Positions 53,167-62,132 of a stretch of 64,000 nucleotides of DNA are shown in pieces (position 1 is the stretch's first letter; each line of letters opens with the position of its first letter). The translations under genes were made by a program, and so were the position numbers. The notes under the pieces were generated by a model. The model saw only the letters and a list, made by a program, of their open reading frames with translations, was not told the DNA's origin and searched no databases. The DNA comes from DASQYE01 sp036389675. GTDB taxonomy: Bacteria > Acidobacteriota > Blastocatellia > Pyrinomonadales > Pyrinomonadaceae. Location: contig DASVWI010000040.1 in assembly GCA_036389675.1 (NCBI GenBank), forward strand, positions 62,001 through 126,000, in the 5' to 3' direction.

Positions 53167-53907
53167 TCAGTCATTGAAATTATACTGCTTATACTTCTGA
53201 TCGGCCCCGAGGTCGTGTTTCTGCAAAAACTCCCATGCGCTGCGATTGATCTTCGGGGCGAGGTCGTAATACCAGTGATCGTGGTTCGGCATCTCTGTTA
53301 ATTCCACGGCGAAGCCCTGACCGTTGAGTACGTCGCGCGTCGCGCGCACGACCTTCAAGGGGAAAGCCTGATCTTCCGTGCCGACGAAGATGGCGATGGG
53401 AGTCTTTCTGCGCGCGAGCCTGATCTGCGAATACGAGCGTGGGTCGAGCGCGCCCGCGTGTATGGCCGTGGCCGCGAAGTATTCCGACTCGAACATTGAG
53501 AGTTGCAGCGCGTAGCTCGCTCCGGCGGAATGACCGAAGAGGTAGACGCGGCGCTGGTCTATCGCGTACTTGGACTTAAGCTCCTCGACTATGTCGCGCA
53601 AAAAATCCGGCCCATCAACAGGGATGGCCCACGACTGAGAGTCGGACGAGTCAGGGCCAACCAGAATCACCCCCTCCTTTTTCGCCAGCTCCTTCCACTT
53701 ATCCACCATGATCGAGCCGTTGCGTCCGGACCCGTGCAGCAACACGATCAAAGGCGCAGGCGCTTTGACCTTCTTCGGAACGAACGAGTAATAGGCACGC
53801 GTGTGCCCGCCCGAAGTGATCAGATTCTTTTCAACCTCCTGTGAAAAGGCAGGCCCGGAGGATGAAACGAACAGGAGCGTGAAGAGAAGGACGGCGAGGC
53901 ATTTCAT
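53167..53907 (-). CDS. Secreted alpha/beta hydrolase (PHB-depolymerase/feruloyl-esterase-like)
   Basis: 246 residues. A signal peptide ends at PAFSQ. The fold is shown by PLIVLLHGSGRNG (oxyanion region), the nucleophile elbow GHSAGAS, a late Asp (GTEDQAFPL) and a His (MPNHDHWYYD). It belongs with LpqC-type esterases. Its promoter side carries a family E palindrome that separates it from the ketosynthase. Confidence 0.85.
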   Translation of the reverse strand: MKCLAVLLFTLLFVSSSGPAFSQEVEKNLITSGGHTRAYYSFVPKKVKAPAPLIVLLHGSGRNGSIMVDKWKELAKKEGVILVGPDSSDSQSWAIPVDGPDFLRDIVEELKSKYAIDQRRVYLFGHSAGASYALQLSMFESEYFAATAIHAGALDPRSYSQIRLARRKTPIAIFVGTEDQAFPLKVVRATRDVLNGQGFAVELTEMPNHDHWYYDLAPKINRSAWEFLQKHDLGADQKYKQYNFND

Positions 53908-53931
53908 TTTCGGTCTCCTCCGTGTGAATAA

Positions 53932-53977
53932 AGCAGGTCAGCACCCGCCCAAGGTCGCGGGCGGGTGCTGACCCGCT
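53932..53977. repeat. Palindrome family E copy 2
   Basis: GGTCAGCACCCGCCC (53936-53950) and GGGCGGGTGCTGACC (53959-53973) form a 15-bp perfect stem with an 8-base loop, plus three more pairs beyond one mismatch. It shares GGTCAGyACC and GGCGGGT with the palindrome at 51038. It sits between ketosynthase stop and esterase start. Confidence 0.85.
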
Positions 53978-53981
53978 GCCC

Positions 53982-55247
53982 TCAAACTTTTTCAATCACG
54001 AGCGCGCTGTTCTTTGAGCCGAAGCCTATGCAGTTGCAGAGCGCTACGCGCACGCGTCCTTCGCGCGCCTGATTAGGGACATAATCGAGGTCGCATTCGG
54101 GGTCGGGCACGTCCAGATTGATCGTCGGTGGAATCAGGTTGGTGTGCATCGCGCAGAGAGCAGCGCCGAGCCCCGCGGCCCCGCTCGCTCCCTGCGGATG
54201 ACCGATCTGCGATTTGGTGGCCGACATAGGGATGCGCGCCGCCGACTCTCCGAAGGCGAGCTTGAGCGCGTGCGTTTCGATGCGGTCGTTGAGGATTGTC
54301 GATGTGCCGTGAAGATTGACGTAATCAATCTCGGCGGGTAAGCGTCCGGCGTCATCCATCGCGAGCATCATCGCGCGCGCGGGCTCGTCGCCCGTCTCTT
54401 CCAGACGCACGCGATGATAGGCGTCGCACGTCGCGCCGTAGCCGCTGATCTCAGCGTAGATGTGCGCGCCGCGCTTCATCGCCCGCTCGTATTCTTCAAG
54501 CACGTAGACCCAAGCGCCTTCTCCCAGAACAATCCCGGAACGGTCAAGCGAGAAGGGACGAGAGGCGCGCTCCGGCTCGTCGTTCCACTCAGCCGTCAGC
54601 ACGGTCATGAGATTGAAGGCGGCGAGAATGCCCGGAGCGAGCGGCGCATCGACACCGCCGGCGAGCATCGCCTCCTGTCGTCCGAGCGCGATGTGCTGGG
54701 CCGCGTAGGCGATGGCGTCTGTCGAGCTGGTGCAGCCGGTCGAGACTATGTGCGAGAGGCCGCGCAGGCCAAACGCCATCGAAAGCTCGCTTGAGAGCCC
54801 GCCGTGCGTGGACGAGGGAATCGTGTAGACGCTCGCTTTATAACGTGGGCCAACGTACCAGAATTGATATTGATACTCTGTGAAGGCGAGGCCGCCGCCG
54901 CCCGTGCCGAGGACGACGCCCATCTCACGGCGCTCCTGAAGCGTCAGATCACCGGGTTGGATTCCCGCATCGTCCAGCGCCTCGCGCGCGGCGGCCAGCG
55001 CCAGCGGCACGGTGCGCGGCACGTGCTTGCGATCTTTCGCATTGAGCTGCGCTTCCCAGTCGAAGCCGCGCACTTCGGCGGCGATCTTGACGGGCGAATC
55101 TCCGACATCGAACGACTCTATGCGGCGGATGCCGCTCTCGCCATGTTGAAGCGCACGCCAGAAGGCTTCACGCCCGATGCCTATGGGCGTCACACAGCCC
55201 ATGCCCGTGAGAACGACGCGGCGCGGCTGCTTCAAACGTCTCAACAT
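53982..55247 (-). CDS. Beta-ketoacyl-ACP synthase (FabF-like)
   Basis: 421 residues. The catalytic triad is complete: Cys172 in STGCTSSTDA, His313 in NLHGTST and His350 in KSQIGHPQGASG. It condenses malonyl-ACP with an acyl chain. The Cys context differs from the usual ACATS of housekeeping FabF, and no acyl carrier or fab genes adjoin it, so a specialised fatty-acid or polyketide role is more likely. Confidence 0.9.
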   Translation of the reverse strand: MLRRLKQPRRVVLTGMGCVTPIGIGREAFWRALQHGESGIRRIESFDVGDSPVKIAAEVRGFDWEAQLNAKDRKHVPRTVPLALAAAREALDDAGIQPGDLTLQERREMGVVLGTGGGGLAFTEYQYQFWYVGPRYKASVYTIPSSTHGGLSSELSMAFGLRGLSHIVSTGCTSSTDAIAYAAQHIALGRQEAMLAGGVDAPLAPGILAAFNLMTVLTAEWNDEPERASRPFSLDRSGIVLGEGAWVYVLEEYERAMKRGAHIYAEISGYGATCDAYHRVRLEETGDEPARAMMLAMDDAGRLPAEIDYVNLHGTSTILNDRIETHALKLAFGESAARIPMSATKSQIGHPQGASGAAGLGAALCAMHTNLIPPTINLDVPDPECDLDYVPNQAREGRVRVALCNCIGFGSKNSALVIEKV

Positions 55248-55373
55248 AAAGCTTCGATGCTCCTCGTTAAATATTCTGTCCGAGTGGTGTCAGGAGATGG
55301 CCCAAGAATAACATTACGGCCCGGACGAGGCTAATGGATGTAGACGGGCGGCGCTGGAAAGACGAGAAGGCGC

Positions 55374-55424
55374 GTGAAAAAGAGTCGGAGCGTTGAGCAC
55401 GGAAGACAGGCCCAACGCTCCGAC
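55374..55424 (-). terminator. Rho-independent terminator of the SPFH gene
   Basis: On the minus strand GTCGGAGCGTTG and CAACGCTCCGAC (12-bp perfect stem, 55413-55424 with 55384-55395) are followed by TCTTTTTC. It lies about 25 bases behind the SPFH gene stop. Confidence 0.85.
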
Positions 55425-55448
55425 ACTCAATGGAACTTCTCTCTGAAA

Positions 55449-56654
55449 TCAGCTTGCGGGCGCGGTTGGCCCACCGGCTTCAATCTTCGTCCCGCACTCG
55501 TTGCAGAACTTCGTGCCGGGCACAGCCTCCGCCTGACAGTTAGGACACTTGGGCTTCTCCTGTTTCGCCCCGCACTGGTTGCAGAATTTTGCGCCCGCCG
55601 GAAGGTCTGCGCTGCACTTGACGCAGGGCACTGTCTCGGAGGCGACCTCAAGTTTTGCTCCGCACTCGTTGCAGAACTTGGACGCGCCCGTGTTGGCAAC
55701 GCCGCACTTCGGACACTTGACGGTCGCAGAGCCGGTCTGGCTGCCGCCCTGAGTATTCTGCTGGTGCTGCTGCTGCTGTTGCGGGTTCATAGCTCCGGCC
55801 ATCTGCCCGGCCATCATGTTACCGATGGCGAAGCCTGCGCCGAGGCCCGCGCCCGTGCCCGCGCCGCCCGAAGGATTCTGCGCCGCGTCGCGCATAGCAT
55901 CAGCCGCCTGAAACTGCGCGTAGCGCCCGACATCGCCGATCACGCCCATCGAAGTGCGCTTGTCCATCGCCGCCTCGACCTCCGGCGGCAGAGAGATGTT
56001 TTCGATAATGAACTTGGTCAGCTCAAGGCCGAACGACTTGAACTCTTCGGTGAGCTTGGTGCGACCGAAGCGGCCCAGCTCATCGTAGTTTGAAGCCAGA
56101 TCAAGAGCGGCGATCTTGGATTCGCCGAGGGCATCCGTGAAGCCGGAGACGAGCGTGCGCTTCAATTGACCCTCTATGTTCTCGGTCTCGAAGCGACCGT
56201 TCGTGCCCGCCACCTCTTTGATGAAGGCGCGCGGGTCTGCCACCCGAATCGAATAGATGCCGAAGGCGCGCAGGCGCACCATCCCGAAATCGGCGTCCCT
56301 CATCATGATCGGATTCATCGTGCCCCACTTGAGGTCTGTGAACTGCTTGGTGTTGACGAAATAGACCTCGGATTTGAAGGGCGAATTGAAACCGTATTTC
56401 CACGCGCCGAGCTTAGAGAGGATGGGAGTGTTGCCGCCGTCAATGGTGTACTGGCCGGGCGGAAAAACGTCTGCGATCTGTCCCTGAAAGACGAAGACGG
56501 CGACCTGCGATTCGCGCACCGTGAGACGCGCGCCGTTCTTGATCTCCTGATCCTGAACGGGGAAACGATAAAGCATCGTGTTGCCCGAATCGTCGAGCCA
56601 TTCGATGACTTCAATGAATTGATTGAAGGGATTAACCCTGTCTAAGATTCCCAT
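55449..56654 (-). CDS. SPFH-domain protein with C-terminal zinc ribbons (YdjI-like)
   Basis: 401 residues. The first 250 residues form an SPFH/virion-core-like domain (MGILDRVNPFNQFIEVIEW, QDQEIKNGARLTVRESQVAVF, FGIYSIRV). A Gly/Ala/Met segment and a Gln-rich linker follow, then three double-CxxC zinc ribbons (KCPKCGVAN, FCNECGAKL and repeats). B. subtilis YdjI has this architecture and works at the membrane with PspA-like proteins. No pspA gene is adjacent. Confidence 0.88.
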   Translation of the reverse strand: MGILDRVNPFNQFIEVIEWLDDSGNTMLYRFPVQDQEIKNGARLTVRESQVAVFVFQGQIADVFPPGQYTIDGGNTPILSKLGAWKYGFNSPFKSEVYFVNTKQFTDLKWGTMNPIMMRDADFGMVRLRAFGIYSIRVADPRAFIKEVAGTNGRFETENIEGQLKRTLVSGFTDALGESKIAALDLASNYDELGRFGRTKLTEEFKSFGLELTKFIIENISLPPEVEAAMDKRTSMGVIGDVGRYAQFQAADAMRDAAQNPSGGAGTGAGLGAGFAIGNMMAGQMAGAMNPQQQQQHQQNTQGGSQTGSATVKCPKCGVANTGASKFCNECGAKLEVASETVPCVKCSADLPAGAKFCNQCGAKQEKPKCPNCQAEAVPGTKFCNECGTKIEAGGPTAPAS

Positions 56655-56822
56655 GCTTTCAATCTCCTTCCGAAGCGCGGCCTTCTCATGCCGTTCAAGT
56701 GCGAGAGCTGCTGCTGCTGCCGCCGCCTATTATACGCTCTAACATCTCAAGCGGTTCAAGCCTTCGATCATAGAGGCCGTTGATCGGAAACTATTGCATA
56801 AATAGTTTCACGATGGAAGTGG

Positions 56823-56941
56823 AAAAGCAAGGATGAAGGGCGAAGGCAGCAACGATGAAGTAAATGCGGTACGAGCCGCATGATTCAATTAACCCCAGCT
56901 ACTTTTTCATCCTTCACATGGCCGCCCTCATCCCTGCTTTT
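56823..56941. repeat. Heptad palindrome, family A copy 5 (diverged)
   Basis: Left arm AAGGATG, AAGGGCG, AAGGCAG; right arm CATCCTT with GCCGCCCTCATCCCTGC. Outer AAAAGCA and TGCTTTT pair. The loop is longer than in other copies. The VanZ stop codon (56914-56916) lies in the right arm. Confidence 0.65.
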
Positions 56942-57408
56942 CGCTTGCCCCAAAGCATCAGTAAGAGGAGCGCAGTGAGCCCGCCCGCCATGTCTATCAG
57001 GCTGTCGTAGACAGAGCCTGTGCGAGAGGGGACGAAGCTTTGATGGAATTCGTCCGAGAGCGCATAGAGGACGACGAGCAGGAGCGCGCACAGGAACCAG
57101 CGACGGCGCAGAGGCTTTTGAGACGAGCTGAGGAAGACGCGCGCGGCCAAGAGAGCGAGGACGGCATACTCCGTAAAGTGCGCCGCTTTGCGAACGAGGA
57201 AATGCACGATGCCCAGCGTCTCTTCACTCGTGCCCGGAAATAACCAGAGGATCAGCGGGCGCACGATGCGCGAGGTATTGCTTGCCGATAACTCTCCGGT
57301 CGAAAAGAGAAAGATCAGCGCCATCCAGAGCAGCAGCGGCCCGTAGCGCCACACTCGCCCGCGCCACGTCGTCTTTACACCTTCCGCTCCTTCGCTTCTC
57401 TTCGCCAT
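56914..57408 (-). CDS. VanZ-like membrane protein
   Basis: 164 residues from the ATG at 57408; an ATG at 57459 is an alternative. Four hydrophobic segments and the family hallmark YALSDEFHQSFVPSRTGSVYDSLIDMAGG are present. VanZ confers low-level teicoplanin resistance in enterococci; most homologues have unknown roles. The last residues (KAGMRAAM) and the stop are translated family A repeat. Confidence 0.85.
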   Translation of the reverse strand: MAKRSEGAEGVKTTWRGRVWRYGPLLLWMALIFLFSTGELSASNTSRIVRPLILWLFPGTSEETLGIVHFLVRKAAHFTEYAVLALLAARVFLSSSQKPLRRRWFLCALLLVVLYALSDEFHQSFVPSRTGSVYDSLIDMAGGLTALLLLMLWGKRKAGMRAAM

Positions 57409-57538
57409 ACACTTTGCAGCCCGCAGCCTCCGGCTAAAACAAAAGGGAAGCTGACTCATCCGTCGCTTCCCTTCACTCTCTTACTTCCTGAAACCGGCGC
57501 GCTCTCGTTTTAAATCCCGCGCCCAAGGTGGATTTTCA

Positions 57539-58432
57539 TCACTGGGCCGACGCGCCTGAGACCACTTCGATGATCTCGTTGGTGATGGCAGCCTGCCGTA
57601 TGCGGTTCATGTTAAGCGTGAGCGAGCCGATCAACTCCCCGGCGTTCTTTGAGGCCGAATCCATCGCCGTCATGCGCGCGCCCTGCTCCGAGGCGATTGA
57701 TTCGAGCAGCGCGCGAAAGATTTGTGTTTCGATAAGGCGCGGAAGCAGCCGGCTGAAAATCTCCGCCGCCGGTTGCTCGTAGATGTATTCGGTGAAGATG
57801 ACGGGGCGCGAAGGGTCGGCAGCCGTCTCTGCGCCAGACGCAGTCGTGCGCAGGACGGGCAGCAGTTGCTCGACGACGACTCGCTGTTGAAGAACCGACT
57901 TGAACTCGTTGTAGATGAGGAAGACTTTATCCAGCTCCTCGTCCTCGCTGAAGCGCTTGATGACATCGCGCGCAAGATCAACCGCCTCCGAATACTCGAC
58001 GCGGCCCTTGCCCGTCATGCCTATGTACTCCTCGACGAAGGTGACGTTGCGACGGCGAAAGAAGTCCCTTCCCTTGCGGCCAACCGGCATCATCTCGATG
58101 CTCTTGTCCGCGTTCTGGCGCATGAACGCCTGCGCCGCTTTGGTCAGGTTGGTATTGAACGCGCCGCACAGCCCCTTGTCGGCGGTGATGAGGACGATCA
58201 GGTAACGCTCATCGCCGCGATCGTCCAGCAGCGGATGATGAAAATCCTCGTCCGTATGCGACGCCAGCTCGCCCAGGACTTCCAGCATCTTGTTGGCGAA
58301 GGGACGCGCCGTCGTGACGCGATCCTGCGCGCGCTTGAGCTTCGCCGCCGACACCATCTTCATCGCCTTGGTGATCTGCTGCGTATTCTTGATGGACTTG
58401 ATACGGCGTCGTATGTCTAACAGGTTTGCCAT
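57539..58432 (-). CDS. atpG: F1-ATPase gamma subunit
   Basis: 297 residues. The N-terminal DIRRRIKSIKNTQQITKAMKMVSAAK helix, the central VLITADKGLCGAFN and the C-terminal NRIRQAAITNEIIEVVSGA helix form the rotor shaft. It is the last gene of this ATP synthase cluster: the beta and epsilon genes that normally follow are missing. The ATG is preceded by a family B heptad arm and CTCTT, with no Shine-Dalgarno. Confidence 0.96.
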   Translation of the reverse strand: MANLLDIRRRIKSIKNTQQITKAMKMVSAAKLKRAQDRVTTARPFANKMLEVLGELASHTDEDFHHPLLDDRGDERYLIVLITADKGLCGAFNTNLTKAAQAFMRQNADKSIEMMPVGRKGRDFFRRRNVTFVEEYIGMTGKGRVEYSEAVDLARDVIKRFSEDEELDKVFLIYNEFKSVLQQRVVVEQLLPVLRTTASGAETAADPSRPVIFTEYIYEQPAAEIFSRLLPRLIETQIFRALLESIASEQGARMTAMDSASKNAGELIGSLTLNMNRIRQAAITNEIIEVVSGASAQ

Positions 58433-58447
58433 AAGAGATCAGTTGTT

Positions 58448-58512
58448 AGTGACGAGTGACCGGTGGCAAGTAAGAACAAGCATTTAACCCGTCACTTGCC
58501 ACTCGTCATTGC
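58448..58512. repeat. Heptad palindrome, family B copy 6
   Basis: Left arm GTGACGA, GTGACCG, GTGGCAA, GTAAGAA (58449-58476); right arm CCGTCAC, TTGCCAC, TCGTCAT (58489-58509). It occupies the entire gap between atpA and atpG. Confidence 0.85.
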
Positions 58513-58514
58513 TT

Positions 58515-60062
58515 TTACGCTCCGGCGGCGACCGTCTGTGCAACCGCCGTCTCTTCGCCCCAGCGGTCTTTGAAATCACCGAGCACCTGTGCCAGATCGC
58601 TCTTGATCTCGTCGGTCAGGCTCTTCTTCTCGCGTATGCTTTGCAGCACGCCCGGATGCGAGTTCTCGACAAAGCGCAGAAGCTCGGATTCAAAGCGACG
58701 GACGTTTTCCACCGGCACGTCGTCGATGTAGCCGTTGGTCGCGGCCCAGATGACCAGGACCTGCTGCGCGACATCCATCGGTTGATACTGCGGCTGCTTG
58801 AGAATTTCCGTCAGGCGTTGGCCGCGCGCCAACTGCGCCTGCGTCGCCTTGTCCAGATCCGAGCCGAACTGCGCGAAAGCTTGCAGCTCGCGAAACTGCG
58901 CGAGGTCAAGGCGCAAAGTTCCGGCAACCTGCTTCATGGCCTTGATCTGCGCCGCGCCGCCGACGCGCGAGACGGAGTTGCCGACGTTGATGGCCGGGCG
59001 TATGCCGCTGTTGAAGAGGTCGGCTTCCAGAAAGATTTGACCGTCCGTGATGGAGATCACGTTGGTCGGAATGTATGCCGAGATGTCACCGGCCTGCGTC
59101 TCGATCACCGGCAAACTCGTCAGTGAGCCGCCGCCTCTGAGGTCTGACATCTTGGCCGCGCGCTCAAGCAGGCGCGAGTGTAGATAGAAGACATCGCCGG
59201 GATAAGCCTCGCGTCCCGGTGGACGGCGAAGCAGCAGCGAGATTTCACGATAGGCCGCCGCCTGCTTTGACAGATCGTCGTAGATGGTCAGGGCATGACG
59301 CCCGTTGTCGCGGAAATATTCGCCCATCGCGACGCCCGCGTAAGGCGCTAGAAACTGCATCGCCGCCGGGTCGGAGGCCGTCGCCTTAACGACGATGGTG
59401 TATTCCATCGCGCCCGCGTCCTGCAAGGTCTTCACGACCTGCGCGACCGTCGAAGCCTTCTGGCCGATGGCGACGTAGATGCAGATGACATCCTTGCCCC
59501 TCTGGTTGATGATCGTATCGACGGCCACGGCGGTCTTACCCGTCTGGCGATCACCGATGATCAGCTCGCGCTGCCCGCGCCCAATCGGAACCATGGAGTC
59601 GATCGCCTTGAGCCCGGTTTGCAGCGGCTCCTTCACGGGCTGGCGATCAATGATGCCGGGGGCGATGCGCTCAATGGAAAGGAAAGCGTCCGTCATGATC
59701 GGCCCGCGCTCGTCAATCGCATTGCCGAGCGCGTCGACGACGCGGCCAATGAGCGCATCGCCGACGGGCACTTCCATGATGCGCCCCGTTCGTTTGACGA
59801 TGTCGCCCTCTTTGATCTTCTGGAAATCGCCGAAGAGCACCGCGCCTACCTTGTCCTCTTCGAGGTTCAAAGCCAGCCCGCGCACTTCATGCGGAAATTC
59901 CAAAAGCTCGCCCGCCATCACTTTTTCGAGGCCGTGTATCTCGGCGATACCGTCTCCGACTTTAATCACCGTGCCGACCTCCGAGACGGTCACGCCGCCC
60001 TCGAAGTTCTCGATCTGCTGGCGAATAATTTCGTTGATCTCGTTAGCTCTGATCGGTTCCAT
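58515..60062 (-). CDS. atpA: F1-ATPase alpha subunit
   Basis: 515 residues from the ATG at 60062, with AGAGG eight bases upstream. The Walker A motif GDRQTGKTA is near residue 170, followed by the conserved ALTIYDDLSKQAAAYREISLL and PGDVFYLHSRLLERAA. It forms the non-catalytic nucleotide sites of the hexamer. The next gene downstream is atpG, separated by a repeat element. Confidence 0.97.
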   Translation of the reverse strand: MEPIRANEINEIIRQQIENFEGGVTVSEVGTVIKVGDGIAEIHGLEKVMAGELLEFPHEVRGLALNLEEDKVGAVLFGDFQKIKEGDIVKRTGRIMEVPVGDALIGRVVDALGNAIDERGPIMTDAFLSIERIAPGIIDRQPVKEPLQTGLKAIDSMVPIGRGQRELIIGDRQTGKTAVAVDTIINQRGKDVICIYVAIGQKASTVAQVVKTLQDAGAMEYTIVVKATASDPAAMQFLAPYAGVAMGEYFRDNGRHALTIYDDLSKQAAAYREISLLLRRPPGREAYPGDVFYLHSRLLERAAKMSDLRGGGSLTSLPVIETQAGDISAYIPTNVISITDGQIFLEADLFNSGIRPAINVGNSVSRVGGAAQIKAMKQVAGTLRLDLAQFRELQAFAQFGSDLDKATQAQLARGQRLTEILKQPQYQPMDVAQQVLVIWAATNGYIDDVPVENVRRFESELLRFVENSHPGVLQSIREKKSLTDEIKSDLAQVLGDFKDRWGEETAVAQTVAAGA

Positions 60063-60116
60063 ATAAAATTCCTCTTGATGAAAATCCGGGCCGCAAGCCG
60101 GCAAATAAAGCAAGCC

Positions 60117-60659
60117 TTACTTGCCCGCCAGCTTTTCCTTTGCCAGTTGCAGTTGACTACGCACCGAGCCGTCATAGATGGTCGAGCCGATGCGCGTCAC
60201 CATGCCGCCGATCAATTCTTCATCGGTCTTAAAGCTCAAGCGCACGTCCTTGCCCGTCATGGCCGAGAGCTTCGCACGCAGGGCCTGCTGCGAATCTTCC
60301 GGCACGGGCCGCGCCGTAGTGACTTCGGCTGAGACCACACCTGAGCGCTCGTCCAGCACCTGCGCGAAACGCTTGTTGACTTCGCCAAGGTCTCCGAGCC
60401 TCTGATTTTGTAGAAGGACTTGCAGGAAATTGGCCGTCGTCGGGCGCACGCGCGCACGCGCGACGAGCGCCGTCAGGACTTTGCGCTTTTGCTCGTAGGG
60501 AACGGTCGGATTACGGAAGACTTCCAGTAGCGGCTGGTTTGCCTGCATCATCAGTTCCCATGCAGACAACTCCTCCTGTACCCGCCGCGCTTCACCCTTT
60601 GCGATGACCACATCTGCCAGCGCCACTGCGTAGCGGCGCGCCACCGTCTGCACGCTCAA
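60117..60659 (-). CDS. atpH: F1Fo-ATP synthase delta subunit
   Basis: 180 residues from a TTG that overlaps the atpF stop (TTGA). The helical N-terminal domain (ARRYAVALADVV) and the C-terminal domain with GGMVTRIGSTIYDGSVRSQLQ are typical. It links F1 to the b-type stator. Confidence 0.93.
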   Translation of the reverse strand: MSVQTVARRYAVALADVVIAKGEARRVQEELSAWELMMQANQPLLEVFRNPTVPYEQKRKVLTALVARARVRPTTANFLQVLLQNQRLGDLGEVNKRFAQVLDERSGVVSAEVTTARPVPEDSQQALRAKLSAMTGKDVRLSFKTDEELIGGMVTRIGSTIYDGSVRSQLQLAKEKLAGK

Positions 60660-61210
60660 CGCCTGATCCCCCCCAGTTCTTCAACCTGCCGATTGACCAG
60701 ACGCTGATCGTCCTCGGGCCGTATATCGCGACGGATCATCTCTTCGGCCAGACGCACGCTCTGCTCGGCAGCATAACGCCGCAACTCCTGCCGCGCAGCT
60801 TTACCAGCGCTCTCGATTTCCCGCCGCGCCTGCTCGCGCAGCTTCTCCGCCTCTTCGTCCGCCGAGCGACGAATGCGCTCGCCCTCCGCTTCCGCTTCCC
60901 TTCTGGCCTGCTCGCGCACGCTCGCAACTTCGGCGTCCAGACGCGCCAGCCTCTCTTTAACCTCTTCCAGCTTGGCGTTGGCCGCGTCGCGCTCTTCACG
61001 CGCGCGCATCAGCTCGCGACGTATGCCTTCGCGCCGCGCGCGCAAAGCATCACTGACCGGGCGACGAATGAAGTAGATGAGCGCGCCGATAAACACGAAG
61101 AGGTTGAAGAACTTCCAGAGTTCGAGTCCGGGTCTGTTCCACCAAGGCGCGGCTCCGCCTTCCGCGGGCGACAGCAGCAGCAGCATCAATGTTATAAAAG
61201 CAGTGTACAT
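60656..61210 (-). CDS. atpF: F1Fo-ATP synthase subunit b
   Basis: 184 residues. A short hydrophobic N-terminus, then a membrane helix (FFNLFVFIGALIYFI) and a long charged coiled-coil of Arg, Glu and Ala to the end. It is the stator stalk. Its neighbour just upstream is a second b-type protein, so the stalk is probably a b/b' heterodimer. Confidence 0.9.
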   Translation of the reverse strand: MYTAFITLMLLLLSPAEGGAAPWWNRPGLELWKFFNLFVFIGALIYFIRRPVSDALRARREGIRRELMRAREERDAANAKLEEVKERLARLDAEVASVREQARREAEAEGERIRRSADEEAEKLREQARREIESAGKAARQELRRYAAEQSVRLAEEMIRRDIRPEDDQRLVNRQVEELGGIRR

Positions 61211-61219
61211 AACCTTTGC

Positions 61220-61714
61220 TTACGCGCCCGAGCCCGTACTCTGTATGACCGACGTGCTGACAGGACGATGAAGAATATGTGCGCCGATCTCGGCAGCTAT
61301 CTGTAACGAATCAGTCTTCAAGGTCGCGCGTGCCCTCTCGACCTGCGTGTTGATCGAATCCTTCTGCTCTGCGACCACCCGGCCAATCTCGTCCCGAACG
61401 GCATCCAGCTTGATCTGATGCTCGCGCATAGCGGTCGCGCGCTCCTGCTCCATCAGCCGATAGCCCTCCGAGCGAGACTCGCGCAAAGTACGCTCGTAGA
61501 GGCTCATTTTATCTTCGACATCACGAAGGATGTCGCGTGCACTGCCCGAGCGGCCTCGCGTGCGAAGCTCGCGCTCCTCAAGTATGCGATTGATGGGCTT
61601 AAACAGCGTGGCGTTTAGCACATACACCATCAACAGAATAAGCCCGATGTGAATAAAGAGCGTGCCGTCCGGCACGAGTTGGATAGAGTTCTCGGCTAAG
61701 CCCAGGAAGATCAT
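61220..61714 (-). CDS. F1Fo-ATP synthase subunit b' (second b-type subunit)
   Basis: 164 residues. A membrane helix at about residues 20-36 (FIHIGLILLMVYVLNATLF) is followed by KPINRILEERE, a signature of b and b' subunits, then a coiled-coil. It starts the cluster. The a and c subunit genes usually before it are not in this window. Confidence 0.85.
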   Translation of the reverse strand: MIFLGLAENSIQLVPDGTLFIHIGLILLMVYVLNATLFKPINRILEERELRTRGRSGSARDILRDVEDKMSLYERTLRESRSEGYRLMEQERATAMREHQIKLDAVRDEIGRVVAEQKDSINTQVERARATLKTDSLQIAAEIGAHILHRPVSTSVIQSTGSGA

Positions 61715-62132
61715 AACAATCGAGAGGCTTCGATGAAGTCCTGCCTACAGGGTGTATATTCGCGAAAATGTACGCCTATCAAAAGCTTGCGAGTCTAGCA
61801 CGCAGTTTCACAAACCGTCAAGGAGCGATGGCTGCCCATATATCCATAGCCTCACAGGTCTATTATTATGGCGCGCACCTTCTCGTCTTTAGTCCTGTGG
61901 AGGACTCTTATAAGCGACTGTCGCCCGTTCGGCATAACCGAACGGGCGACAATCGCTCGCGTCCCTCCCCCTCGCAAGGAGAGACAGAGCCTGAACTGAT
62001 TCGGCTTTAACTCACGGCACTACGAAGCATGGTCAGATTTTTAGTTTAAGAGCGTTCGAGGCGAGGCGACAAAGACAGTTGTTTTTATCATACTTCGACA
62101 GATATATCACTCAATAATTTTCGGCACACCAA
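61715..62132. other. Intergenic region between selD and the ATP synthase cluster
   Basis: About 420 bases, holding the promoter of the atp genes. A 14-bp perfect hairpin, TGTCGCCCGTTCGG with CCGAACGGGCGACA (61919-61951), lies in the middle; it has no T-run on either strand. I see no gene. Confidence 0.5.
61919..61951. terminator. Hairpin between selD and the atp genes
   Basis: A 14-bp perfect stem with a 5-base loop. It is about 180 bases behind selD on the minus strand, so it could end the selD transcript, though the lack of a T-run makes this uncertain. Confidence 0.45.
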
